Assembly (NCBI GenBank): GCA_021287065.1
Contig: JAJTBE010000076.1
Coordinates: 1-43,517, forward strand
From: Bacillota bacterium
Lineage (GTDB): Bacteria; Vulcanimicrobiota; JAJTBE01
Direction of reading: 5' to 3'
Length of the DNA: 43,517 nt
The stretch's first letter is position 1; every line of letters starts with the position of its first letter. The notes under the pieces were generated by a model. That model saw nothing but the letters and a program-made list of their open reading frames with translations, made no database searches and was not told the DNA's origin. Positions 25,142 to 34,000 of the stretch are shown here, in pieces. The translations under genes were made by a program, and so were the position numbers.

Positions 25142-25981
25142 TTATGCTGCACAACCTTCTTCCGCAAGCTGGAGAAACACTTCCTCCAGTGATATGGATG
25201 AGCTGCTGTGTCCATTCCCGGCTGCAGCTTCTTTTTTCAGCTGTTCCGGAGTGCCTTCCGCAATGATGACGCCGTCTTTCATTATGACGAGTCTGTTGCA
25301 GAGAAGCTCAGCTTCTTCCATATCATGGGTTGTGAGAATGCCTGTAATGCCCTTTTCCTGATTCATCCTTCTGACAAGCGCCTGCACCTGTCTTTTGGAC
25401 TTAGGATCGAGGCCCGTTGTCGGTTCATCAAGGAGAAGCAGGGATGGAGTGGTGAAAAGCGCCCGTGCTATTGCCACTTTCTGCTGCATACCTCTGGAAT
25501 AGTTCTCAATGGGTTCTGCCAGCTTTTCTTCGGAAAGTTCGAGAAATTCGAATATTTCCATCAGTTTTGTTCTGACTTCAGAGGGACTGTATCCATAAAG
25601 TCTTGCAGCGTAGGAGAGATTTTCCCAGGCTGAGAGTTTCTTGAAGAAAGAAGCTTCCACCGACACCCGGTTGATCATCCTCCTTATTGCAAGCTCCTCA
25701 CAGATAGAGTTCCGCCCGAAGATTTCGATGGAACCACCGTCAGGAATGAGCAGTGTGGATATAAGCCTGATAAGGGTTGATTTTCCTGAACCGTTGGCGC
25801 CCAGAATGCCGAATATCTCGCCTTCCTTTATTTCAAAGCTAACCCTGTTTACCGCATAGAAATCCTTTTTTTCCCATCTGAGAAAGGAAAAGACTCTGTG
25901 GAGAGGATTGCCGTTCACCGCTTTTTTGTGCCAGTTTACAAATCTTTTGCACACCTGATTTACTTTTACTGCCGGGGTCAT
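25142..25981 (-). CDS. ABC transporter ATP-binding protein
   Basis: The 279 residues carry Walker A GANGSGKST (61-69), the signature YSRGMQQK (162-169), Walker B LLLLDEPTTGLD (182-193), and the switch His in THDMEEAE. It powers export through the permease encoded immediately downstream. The N-terminal extension (about 1-40) and a C-terminal tail of about 25 residues are slightly longer than in simple transporters. TCCTTCC upstream on the plus strand gives GGAAGGAGG before the ATG at 25981. Confidence 0.95.
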   Translation of the reverse strand: MTPAVKVNQVCKRFVNWHKKAVNGNPLHRVFSFLRWEKKDFYAVNRVSFEIKEGEIFGILGANGSGKSTLIRLISTLLIPDGGSIEIFGRNSICEELAIRRMINRVSVEASFFKKLSAWENLSYAARLYGYSPSEVRTKLMEIFEFLELSEEKLAEPIENYSRGMQQKVAIARALFTTPSLLLLDEPTTGLDPKSKRQVQALVRRMNQEKGITGILTTHDMEEAELLCNRLVIMKDGVIIAEGTPEQLKKEAAAGNGHSSSSISLEEVFLQLAEEGCAA

Positions 25982-26011
25982 GATAATGCCTCCTTCCCCG
26001 TTTCGGATAAT

Positions 26012-26045
26012 AAAAAAGCTGCTTCCGTTTACGGACAGCAGCTTT
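26012..26045 (-). terminator. Terminator of the 51-codon gene
   Basis: AAAGCTGCT (26015-26023) pairs with AGCAGCTTT (26037-26045), with an inner CCGT/ACGG. TTTTTTATTATCC follows on the minus strand. It is the end of the small gene at 26068. Confidence 0.85.
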
Positions 26046-26067
26046 GAAGTTTCATTACAGAAAAAAT

Positions 26068-26223
26068 TTAAGTGTGAATTACGATACGCTGCCTGTCCGA
26101 AGGTGAAAATACGGTCTTAACCGTTGTATCTCCTGACATAACTACGGCCATGGTTTTGGAAACATAGAAATGACAAGGGACGGGATAATACTGCATATTG
26201 CTGTTTTTACGATTATTATTCAT
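26068..26223 (-). CDS. Small protein, 51 residues, unknown
   Basis: This is a tiny Asn-rich, then hydrophobic-basic protein: MNNNRKN, SKTMAVVMSGDTTVKTV and a basic C-terminus QRIVIHT. I recognise no family. The ATG at 26223 follows GGAGG by seven bases (GAAGGAGGCATAGAT). It forms a complete transcription unit by itself, with a good promoter and a strong terminator, which is rare for a spurious frame. The longer frame to 26292 is less likely because it lacks a ribosome site and would overlap the promoter. Confidence 0.7.
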   Translation of the reverse strand: MNNNRKNSNMQYYPVPCHFYVSKTMAVVMSGDTTVKTVFSPSDRQRIVIHT

Positions 26224-26263
26224 ATCTATGCCTCCTTCCGGCAATTCATATTTCATTCTCTCC

Positions 26264-26292
26264 ATTATACCCCTTAGACCAAAGCAAATCAA
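26264..26292 (-). promoter_or_regulatory. Sigma-70 promoter for the 51-codon gene
   Basis: TTGATT (26287-26292) and TATAAT (26264-26269) on the minus strand are separated by 17 bases. The leader to the ATG is about 35 bases. Confidence 0.8.
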
Positions 26293-26348
26293 ATATATTA
26301 AGGAATATTAAATCTTAGGGAAAAACGGCATGGTTTTGTTAAAGGATG

Positions 26349-26437
26349 GAATTGAGACCCTCAGAGGAAGCCACGCTTTTTTGGAAAAGCGAGTTTTCCT
26401 CCGAACCTCCTTCCTTGAAAAACAAGAGAATTGGGGG
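26349..26437 (-). repeat. Dispersed TIR element, copy 6 (partial, hairpin A only)
   Basis: Read on the minus strand it holds TTCAAGGAAGGAGGTTCGG and hairpin A. The outer arms here are AGGAA/TTCCT rather than the GGGAAACC/GGTTCCC of copy 1, which keeps pairing. Terminal repeats and hairpin B are absent. It lies between divergent genes. Confidence 0.65.
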
Positions 26438-26563
26438 AATCAGAAGAGTTATTGTGTGGACATATAGTTTATGCGCATACCACTTCAATCATGCAGCAAA
26501 TAAAGGGTATGATCGTTCATTGGGGAATAATCCGATATTCCAACCTCCTAAGGAGTTTTTGCC

Positions 26564-27916
26564 ATGTTTGAGCGGAGCGAAATATCGATGCCAATAGTTG
26601 ATAACACCATTAACTGGGTCAGGACATTACCTGCTTCATTGATTGACGGGGTTTCCGGGGTTCCTGCCGCAGTATGGAATAATCCGGGTTCGCCGACTAC
26701 ATCCATTATGGTTTCGTTTAAAGACGGCGTAGCTTATGAGCCTGAAAATCTCTGGGGTATTTCCCATTTTGTCGAGCATATTTTGTTCCGGGGCACGGTG
26801 AATATTCCATCTCTTTATGAAATCAGCGACAGGCTCGAAAGTATGGGCGGCAGGATTTCAGCTTATTCAACAAGAGATATGACTGCTTTCTGGGTAAAAA
26901 TTCTTCCGGGTTTCGAAGAAGAAGCCCTCTATGTGCTGCAGGAGCTTATCGCCAATCCGGGGCTAAAGGAAGAGTTTATTGCAAGGGAAAAGGAGATAAT
27001 TTATCAGGAGAGGCAGCGGGAACTGAATAATCCGACGGCTCTGGGCAGCAATCTGATAGAAAGCCTGCTGCTTGAGCCGGATCCCATTTCAAGGCATCCG
27101 GTGGGCGAAAACAGCTTTATTGCTGAGATAACGCCAAAAACCATCAGTAACTATATGGCAGAAACTTACCATCTGGATAATATTCATATTTCTGCTGCAG
27201 GCAATGTTACACCAAAGATGGGCGAGCTTACAGAAAAATTTCTGAGAGCTTTTAAAAACGGCAAAAAGCCGGAGCGGGCAGAATGGAAACTTAATCCCCC
27301 CTATGATCCGGAAAATGAAATATTTATTCTGCCGGGACATCATAAAACTCAGGTTCATCTTTCCGTAGGCTGGAAATTTGAAAAGGAAAACGAGGAAGAA
27401 CTTTTTGCCTGGCGCGTGCTCGGTTCACTGCTCGGCTCAGGCTATACAAGCCTTTTTAATGCGGAATTGCGGGAACGGCAGAACATCACATATGTATGCA
27501 CCACAGGCACAAATTTCTACTGGAAGCAGGGAATTTTTAAGCTTAATCTTTCACTGGATATAAAAAATCTTGAAAAAGCTCTTGTTAAGATAGAGGAAGT
27601 TATCGATAATATCAAAAACGGAGGCCTCACGGAAGAACTATTCAGAACTGCAGTGATGAAACATATTTCAGGAATTGTTTTCAGAATGGAAGACAGCCTT
27701 GAAGCGGCAAAGATTCTGGGGCATTCATTAGTCAGGGAAAACAGGCTTTTCTCCTTTGAAGACTACTTTACCGGCATGAGAAATACGAATCCTGAGCTTG
27801 TCATGAAAATAGCTGCAAAATGTCTGACTGCAGACAACCGTAAGATTCTCCTCCAGACCGGTTCAGAGGAAATCCGCAGTATGTTTTCTCAGGCTGTGAT
27901 TCTGGAAAAAAACTGA
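26564..27916 (+). CDS. M16 family zinc peptidase (pitrilysin-like)
   Basis: This 450-residue M16 protein has the inverted zinc motif HFVEH (His68, Glu71, His72), preceded by YEPENLWGIS, and the remote ligand Glu149 about 77 residues later. The C-terminal half retains the non-catalytic M16 fold (GWKFEKENEEELFAWRVLGSLLG). Such single-chain peptidases cleave oligopeptides, and some process exported or signal peptides. There is no signal peptide. AGGAG lies eight bases before the ATG. It stands alone between the small 51-codon gene and the TPR gene. Confidence 0.93.
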   Translation: MFERSEISMPIVDNTINWVRTLPASLIDGVSGVPAAVWNNPGSPTTSIMVSFKDGVAYEPENLWGISHFVEHILFRGTVNIPSLYEISDRLESMGGRISAYSTRDMTAFWVKILPGFEEEALYVLQELIANPGLKEEFIAREKEIIYQERQRELNNPTALGSNLIESLLLEPDPISRHPVGENSFIAEITPKTISNYMAETYHLDNIHISAAGNVTPKMGELTEKFLRAFKNGKKPERAEWKLNPPYDPENEIFILPGHHKTQVHLSVGWKFEKENEEELFAWRVLGSLLGSGYTSLFNAELRERQNITYVCTTGTNFYWKQGIFKLNLSLDIKNLEKALVKIEEVIDNIKNGGLTEELFRTAVMKHISGIVFRMEDSLEAAKILGHSLVRENRLFSFEDYFTGMRNTNPELVMKIAAKCLTADNRKILLQTGSEEIRSMFSQAVILEKN

Positions 27917-28032
27917 TTTATCATGTTGCAAAACTGAGATGCTGTCTGAAATATTTTTTCATCACCAGGCGTATTATTGCTGAAACAAGTATTCCCCAAA
28001 CAGGCGTAAGGAAACTTTAGACATTAGTATGA

Positions 28033-28061
28033 TTGAATAATTCGGCATTTTGTAATATAAT
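28033..28061 (+). promoter_or_regulatory. Putative sigma-70 promoter for the TPR-MFS operon
   Basis: TTGAAT (28033-28038), 17 bases, TATAAT (28056-28061). The transcript would carry a leader of about 147 bases. That leader holds a bulged hairpin (28129-28141 with 28164-28173). Confidence 0.65.
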
Positions 28062-28214
28062 TTAAATGATGGTAGCCAATATCAAGTAATAATCAACTAT
28101 ATACAGAAACCATTAATCAGCAGAAAACTCCGAACAAAACCGACTAAACCTTATTTGTTTTTGGGTTTTCGGACAAACAGACAGATAAAAATTTAATACA
28201 GGGAGAGATAGCAA

Positions 28215-28928
28215 GTGCCTGCTTTAAAAAGACTGGGGCTTGTCAAAGTTTTATATTTTCTTTTATTGCTGCTCATTCCGGCAGTTCTTATATTTCTTTA
28301 TGTTGATAAGACCATCGATTTGGCTTCCTGCATCGTTCTTTCCATAGCTTCCCTTGTATTTTTCGGGCTGAACCTGCATGATCAGAAGAAAATTCTGATC
28401 ATGAAAGAAAAGAAGATGATGGAAAAAGCTGAAGTTCTCATTCAGAAGAGAGAATGGAATCAGGCTATCCAGTTATTCAACGAAATCATCCTGATGAACA
28501 GCCACAGTTACAAAGCTGCTATGGGAAAAGGTTACTGTTTCAGACAGAAGACGGATTATATCGCTGCAATAGACTCATACAAGCAAGCAGTTAAGATGAA
28601 GAAAGATGTCCCGGAGATTCATTTCCTCCTCGGAATATGCTATTTCAAAGAGAGAATGATGAAAGAATCTCTGACATCATTTGAAACAATAATCGCACTG
28701 AACCCGGATTATCTCGATGCATATATTTTCCTCGGAGACCTTCATCAGTTCTGGGGTGATGCGGATCTTGCAAAGAAGTATTACAAAGGTTATCTTTCAA
28801 GATGCAATGATGATAAGATGAAAGCAACCATTGAGGAAAAAGTGAACTCGGTATCAAACGGACCTGACACCGAAGAACTTGAATATGATAAGGAACCTGC
28901 AGGGATTTCCATAGAAATACAAAACTAA
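28215..28928 (+). CDS. Membrane-anchored TPR protein
   Basis: The 237 residues start with two hydrophobic segments (about 10-31 and 35-52), then a TPR array from about residue 65: QKREWNQAIQLFNEI, KTDYIAAIDSYKQAV, FKERMMKESLTSFETI and WGDADLAKKYYKGYL. TPR arrays bind proteins, so this looks like a cytoplasmic-facing scaffold. The start is GTG with GGGAGAG seven bases upstream; no better ATG lies in frame. The MFS gene follows by five bases and is co-transcribed. No partner is evident. Confidence 0.85.
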   Translation: MPALKRLGLVKVLYFLLLLLIPAVLIFLYVDKTIDLASCIVLSIASLVFFGLNLHDQKKILIMKEKKMMEKAEVLIQKREWNQAIQLFNEIILMNSHSYKAAMGKGYCFRQKTDYIAAIDSYKQAVKMKKDVPEIHFLLGICYFKERMMKESLTSFETIIALNPDYLDAYIFLGDLHQFWGDADLAKKYYKGYLSRCNDDKMKATIEEKVNSVSNGPDTEELEYDKEPAGISIEIQN

Positions 28929-28933
28929 CCGGA

Positions 28934-30178
28934 ATGAAGCAAAAATTTAATTCCGTTGATTTCCTGAAGATTTCAGCGCTCTGGTTTGGGCTTGCCTTTC
29001 AATGGGGAGCCATCCTTAGCATTTTTCTTCAGAGACACACACTCAATTTTGTTCCGGCGGAGCAAAAAGGGATGTATTACAGCATTCTTGCAGCCGTCGG
29101 CGCCGTCATAGCCGGAGTTGTTCAGATAATAGCCGGAAGGTGGAGCGACAACACAAAAACCAAATGGGGTAAGCGGATTCCGTTTATATTTGCCGGAATA
29201 ATCCTCAACACATTTGCCCTGCTTTTACTTGGTTATTCCAATTCTTTTGTGGTTATGCTGACAGGCATCATTCTGGTCCAGATTTTCGCAAATATTGCCT
29301 CGGCTCCTTATTATGCCGTTATTCCTGACATGGTTCAGAAAGAACAGCAGGGAGCTGCATCTGCGTGGATGGGAGTTTTTTCTTTTGTTGGACAGGCTGC
29401 AGGTCCCGTCTTTGCAGGCTTTATAATTGCAAAGCCCGGGGGACCTCAGGATCTTATGATTTTTATAGCGGTTATGCTCAATCTTCTCATGCTTTACACT
29501 GTTTATTTTGTCAGGGAAGATAAAACTGAGGCGGTAATTAACACTGATACCGGCTCAACCCCTTTTTCATACAAAGACAACCGGGATTTTACATGGATTT
29601 TCATTTCAAGATTTCTTGTGAATATTGGATTTTATATTGCATTGGGTTTTCTGATGTATTACATCAAAGACTGTCTCAGAATCAAAGAATATGAAACATA
29701 TACCGGAATTCTGATCATGACCATAACGGCAGCGGGAATTCTTGCTTCCATTCCTGCGGGCATTATCGCAGACAGGTATTCGAAAAAGATGCTGATCCTG
29801 ATAACAGCAGGAATTACAGCTATTATGACATTTGTTTTTGTCTTTATGGGAAATTTTACGATAATTGCAATTTCAGGCTTTATTCTTGGAGTGGCTTTCG
29901 GAGCTTTTTCCGTTATCGACTGGGCTTTTGCCTGCAATTATATCCCTGAGGGAAAAGGCGGAAGTTACATGGCTTTCTGGAATCTGGCATTTGTTATTCC
30001 ACAGATTATTGCTCCGCTGATTGCCGGTTATCCTTCTGATCTGCTTAACGCTGCCTACGGCCATGGAGCAGGCTACAGGGTTGCCCTTATGGCAGCGGCT
30101 CTGTTCATTGGAGCGGGGGCTTTGGCGATAAAGGGAGTAAATGAAAAAAACAAAGATGAGGGTATGAATACCCCTTAA
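28934..30178 (+). CDS. Major facilitator superfamily transporter
   Basis: The 414 residues form about twelve hydrophobic segments. Family marks are GRWSDNTKTKWGKR (loop 2-3) and DRYSKK between halves. The loop 2-3 sequence, with its KWGKR, is like the glycoside-pentoside-hexuronide and sucrose type of sugar transporter, so a sugar is the likely substrate, without certainty. The ribosome site is weak (CCGGAATG), which suggests translational coupling to the TPR gene. The C-terminal ends in a basic cytoplasmic tail. Confidence 0.88.
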   Translation: MKQKFNSVDFLKISALWFGLAFQWGAILSIFLQRHTLNFVPAEQKGMYYSILAAVGAVIAGVVQIIAGRWSDNTKTKWGKRIPFIFAGIILNTFALLLLGYSNSFVVMLTGIILVQIFANIASAPYYAVIPDMVQKEQQGAASAWMGVFSFVGQAAGPVFAGFIIAKPGGPQDLMIFIAVMLNLLMLYTVYFVREDKTEAVINTDTGSTPFSYKDNRDFTWIFISRFLVNIGFYIALGFLMYYIKDCLRIKEYETYTGILIMTITAAGILASIPAGIIADRYSKKMLILITAGITAIMTFVFVFMGNFTIIAISGFILGVAFGAFSVIDWAFACNYIPEGKGGSYMAFWNLAFVIPQIIAPLIAGYPSDLLNAAYGHGAGYRVALMAAALFIGAGALAIKGVNEKNKDEGMNTP

Positions 30179-30200
30179 TTTAAGCAGGCTGGCAGTAAGA

Positions 30201-30485
30201 TCAGGATTTTTGGGTATTGACCATTTCCACAAGTTTTTTGCCAGGTGAAAAGACGGGAGCATTCTTCTCCTCGATAAAGATCTTTTCGCCTGTGCGGGGA
30301 TTACTGCCTTTACGGGCTGCTCTTTTCCTCACGGAAAAGGCTCCAAAACCGCTCATTTTGAATTTATCGCCTTCTGCAAGGGCTTCTGCGATATAGGAAA
30401 AAGTGTCTTCTACAACCTGACGGATCTGTGATTTGGTAAGCGTACTGTTCTGAGCAATCCTGCCGATAAGTTCGTCTTTGTTCAT
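30201..30485 (-). CDS. HU family DNA-binding protein
   Basis: This 94-residue histone-like protein has the standard HU fold: MNKDELIGRIAQ, then the beta-arm region GFGAFSVRKRAARKGSNPRTGEKI and a C-terminal helix KLVEMVN. It bends and compacts DNA. The ATG at 30485 follows GGAGG with a four-base spacer. The longer frame to 30566 lacks a site and adds residues not seen in HU. It shares a strand with the acetyltransferase gene 82 bases upstream. Confidence 0.96.
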   Translation of the reverse strand: MNKDELIGRIAQNSTLTKSQIRQVVEDTFSYIAEALAEGDKFKMSGFGAFSVRKRAARKGSNPRTGEKIFIEEKNAPVFSPGKKLVEMVNTQKS

Positions 30486-30567
30486 AGAGCCTCCATCCTG
30501 TACTTTAATCATGGTTATCTTTATATCTTCAAACTCCTTTACAGCAGGAAGGTTTTTTTGAAACAAA

Positions 30568-31056
30568 TCATGGTTCGAGAACCTTGACTATCTGATGCCT
30601 TTCCACTGTGTAGCCAAGCCTTGTGGTGCTGTATATAAGAGGTCTTTTGTTGTCGGCTGAAATCTCACCCACAATATAGGGCAACCCTTTGCTTCTGGTA
30701 ATATTTTCAGCTTCAGCCATAAGCCTGTCCACAACAAATTTGCCCCAGTATGCCTTTTCCACAGCCAAATCATGAATCAGGCTCTGTTTTTCACCTGTGG
30801 AACCTTCCACCTGATTGAGATCCAGCATCAGATAACCTACCGGTCTTTTTATATCAGTATCTTCAGCAACAATCAGCGCAAAATCGGGCCTGTACATATC
30901 GACCTCAAGGGTTGAAAGGGATTTTGCCGTCAGTTCCCTTACCATTTCGTGGGGAATTTTTCTTGTGGACGGAATTCCGTAAACCACCGATTCCACAGCG
31001 AGTTTTCTAACGAAAGGTGCGTCTTTCAGTTTTCCTTTTCTTATTACGATATTCAC
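30568..31056 (-). CDS. GNAT family acetyltransferase
   Basis: The 162 residues follow the GNAT core: IRKGKLKDAPFVRKLA (strand 1 and helix 1), PVGYLMLDLNQVEG, SLIHDLAVEKAYWGKFVVDRL (acetyl-CoA site, a Tyr-Trp-Gly-Lys variant of the usual QxxGxG/A), and GLPYIVGEI. The target amine is unknown. The start is GTG overlapping the TGA of the alpha-2-macroglobulin gene (GTGA), with GAGGAAC upstream. Coupled translation with that very large gene is likely, but a functional link is not shown. Confidence 0.88.
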   Translation of the reverse strand: MNIVIRKGKLKDAPFVRKLAVESVVYGIPSTRKIPHEMVRELTAKSLSTLEVDMYRPDFALIVAEDTDIKRPVGYLMLDLNQVEGSTGEKQSLIHDLAVEKAYWGKFVVDRLMAEAENITRSKGLPYIVGEISADNKRPLIYSTTRLGYTVERHQIVKVLEP

Positions 31057-34000
31057 TTTTGTTCCTCTTCAACATTGATTTTCATCGGCAATCCCCCACC
31101 CCGGATTTCAGGTTTGTACATCAGCTCTACCGTTGCGGGCATTACATTAAGGTTTCCGGGTCTTTCAGCCCTCATTATATAGCTGTAAACTATCCGGGAA
31201 CGGGACCACATATATGTCTGGAAATACACCATCCTGTTATCCCTTGCTTCTGCATTTGTATAGTAGTATCCCTGTATTTTATTTATATCTTTTACCTCAA
31301 AACCCGAAGGAAGGGGATCTTCCACCATTATATATTCGTAGCTCCTGTCAGGAGTGATTTTCAGCTCCACAAGAACTTCCTCGCCGGTTTTTACAGGCCT
31401 GTCAAGGATTTTATATTTTTCACCATCTTTTACCCAGTAGTATTTTTCAATGGCAAAATGCCTGCTGCCTTCAGCTTCCGGCTCTTTATCCCTGTAACAG
31501 AGAAGATTTTCCGTATAATAAAGCCTGCCTTCGCCTTTCTTTTCGATTTCGATGGTATTATTTCCCGTTTTTAACGAAGGGAGTTCTCCTGATGAAATAT
31601 CGGAAAGGGTAATAGTTTTTGCCGGTTCGAATACGGATTTTTTATCAAAATGCCAGCTTCCTGCCATTTTGCCATTGACCTTGACCACAGTATCAAAATC
31701 CGCATCTAATTCGCCGCTTGTTCTCAGATAGCCTGAAAGAGCCATCACAACATATCCTGTGGTTTTGGTACAAACCCAGTGGTCTCCTGATTTCCGGCTG
31801 ATTATCCATTCGATAATGCGGTGAATATCTGCGGAATCAGAGCCGCTTTTCAGATATGCGCTAAGAACCCAGCAGGTGGTTTCTGTTTCATCACACATCC
31901 AGCCGTAATCATCAGAACCTTTCCAGTGGACCATCGAACCTTCCCGCAGGGCGTTTTTCTGAAGAATAGACATTATTTCCGCAGTTTTTGCTTTATCTCC
32001 GGTTTCCAGACAGCTCAGAGCAAGCAGAGCAAGACCGTAATTATTCAGCTTGCCTTTTTGTTCAGAAACCGAGGAGATCTGCTTGTTTCCCGCTTTTCCG
32101 TATAGCGAAAGGGAATAGAGCATGAAAGCTTTAGTGTTGGGATCCTTTTCCGAGTCGAACTGCTTTTCGAGAGATTTAAGTCCTTTGTCGATAACATTTT
32201 TTTCCACTTTATACCCAGCTTTTTCAGCCATGTAAAAACCATAGAGAACATAGGCTGTCAGGAATGGATGGGTATCGTCATCCTTCCACCATCCCCAGCC
32301 GCCATCAGGATGCTGGTATCCGTATAGTTTGGCGAAACCGAGTTTAACCATAGGAGGAAGCTGCTTTTCAATTTTAGCTGATTCAATGCCGAGGTTCTGC
32401 ATACTTTCTTTCATTATGCAAAGGGGAAGGAAGCGGGACATTGTCTGCTCGACGCACCCATAGGGATATTGGGCGAGATAATCAAGAGTTCCCATAATAT
32501 TGGACCCCAGAGAAGGAGCAAAGGAAAGCTGAAGTTTAGCTGTTCCGGGGATTATATCCTCCGGGATGTTCAGATTCCGGCTGAAACTATCCGTAACAGC
32601 AGCAGTTTTATTCTCCACGGATACCTGTCCGTAAGGGAGAAGGGGGTATGTCTGAAGCACGCCGTCTGCAAGATTTTCCCCTGCATAGGCTGTGGCTTTT
32701 ATGGTTATGGAAGCATCCGGATTCCATTTATTCAGATTAAGCCTGTAATTAAAGACCCTCTCCCCGCCGGCTTTCATTGTTAAGGTTTCCTGACAGGTTC
32801 CATCGGGAGAAACGGACCCTGAGCCTTCCACAACTGCGCCTTTAACGGAGAAAGCCACCGTTACCTGCTGTTCCGATTTACTATCGTTGCTGACAATGGA
32901 AGAGACGGTAATATGGTCTTTATATCTGAAAAACCTCGGAGAGGCAAGGCGGACCGTCAAATCTTTGCGGGCAGTGATTTTGTGAATAGCCTGTCCTACT
33001 TTGACATCATCGCTGAACGCTCTTGCGGTTGCTCTCCAGCGTGTCAGATTTTCCGCAAGTTCCACGGGAATTTTTGCATATCCCTTTTCATCGGTCATTA
33101 TCACAGGATTCCAGAAAGTAGTATCCTTAAATTTCTTTCTTGGTGTAACATCCGGGGTTTTTGTTTTTTTCTCAGGAACTTTCTGATAAGAACCACCGGG
33201 GTATTCCTTTGGAGTGGAAAAGTTTGTGGATATGAGATTGGGTCTTCTGCCATAGAAAAAGGATCTGATATTTTCCGCTGATTCGGGCATAATCGCATAT
33301 ATGGCGTCATCAACAACCCCAAGGGAGACTTCCGCCTGAACCGGTTTTCCGTCGGTATCTCCTGCAGTTATTTCATAAAAAGCAGTATCTCCGGGTGTGT
33401 AAACCTGTTTGTCCGATGAGATTTTAAGATTTATGAACTTATCCTTAACGGGCACATCAATAAAAGCCTGACCGCTGCAGAAATTGCCTTTTGACACATA
33501 ACAGGCTTTTACATAAACCCCCGGGGCAAATTCAGGTAGAATCGGCACTTCGAACGAAGTGGCATTTCCGGCAGATGGGATTATCCAGCGTTTATACATT
33601 TTATCCTGTTCAAGGGTTACATACAAAGACATGCCTTTGCTTCCCGTAAGAATCAGCAGTTTTGCTTTATCGCCGGGACTATAGGTCTTCTTATCGGTTA
33701 TGATTTTTAATTCTGAATAATCATCGGACGAATACCAGGAATCATCTCCTGAATAAACATAAAATGAACTTTTTGCATAGTTGAAATTGCCCGCGGAATC
33801 CTGAACGGAACCTTTCACCGACACATAACCTGTTTTCGGACAAACCTGATCATAATAACCGTGGCCCGTTTCATCAGTCTTTATGTTTACGGTTTTTAAT
33901 ACTTCATCATCATATTTACGCTTTTTGCTGTTCCATTGTGAAACGGAAAGAACAACTTTCACCAGCGAGGAAACCGGTTTATCCTCATTATCCGCAGTAT

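Noticed and set aside
31017-31574. A 185-codon plus-strand frame over the alpha-2-macroglobulin 3' end
   Set aside because: It is antisense to a gene with an intact thioester motif. Its Phe/Ile-rich sequence is a by-product of the opposite strand's codon use.
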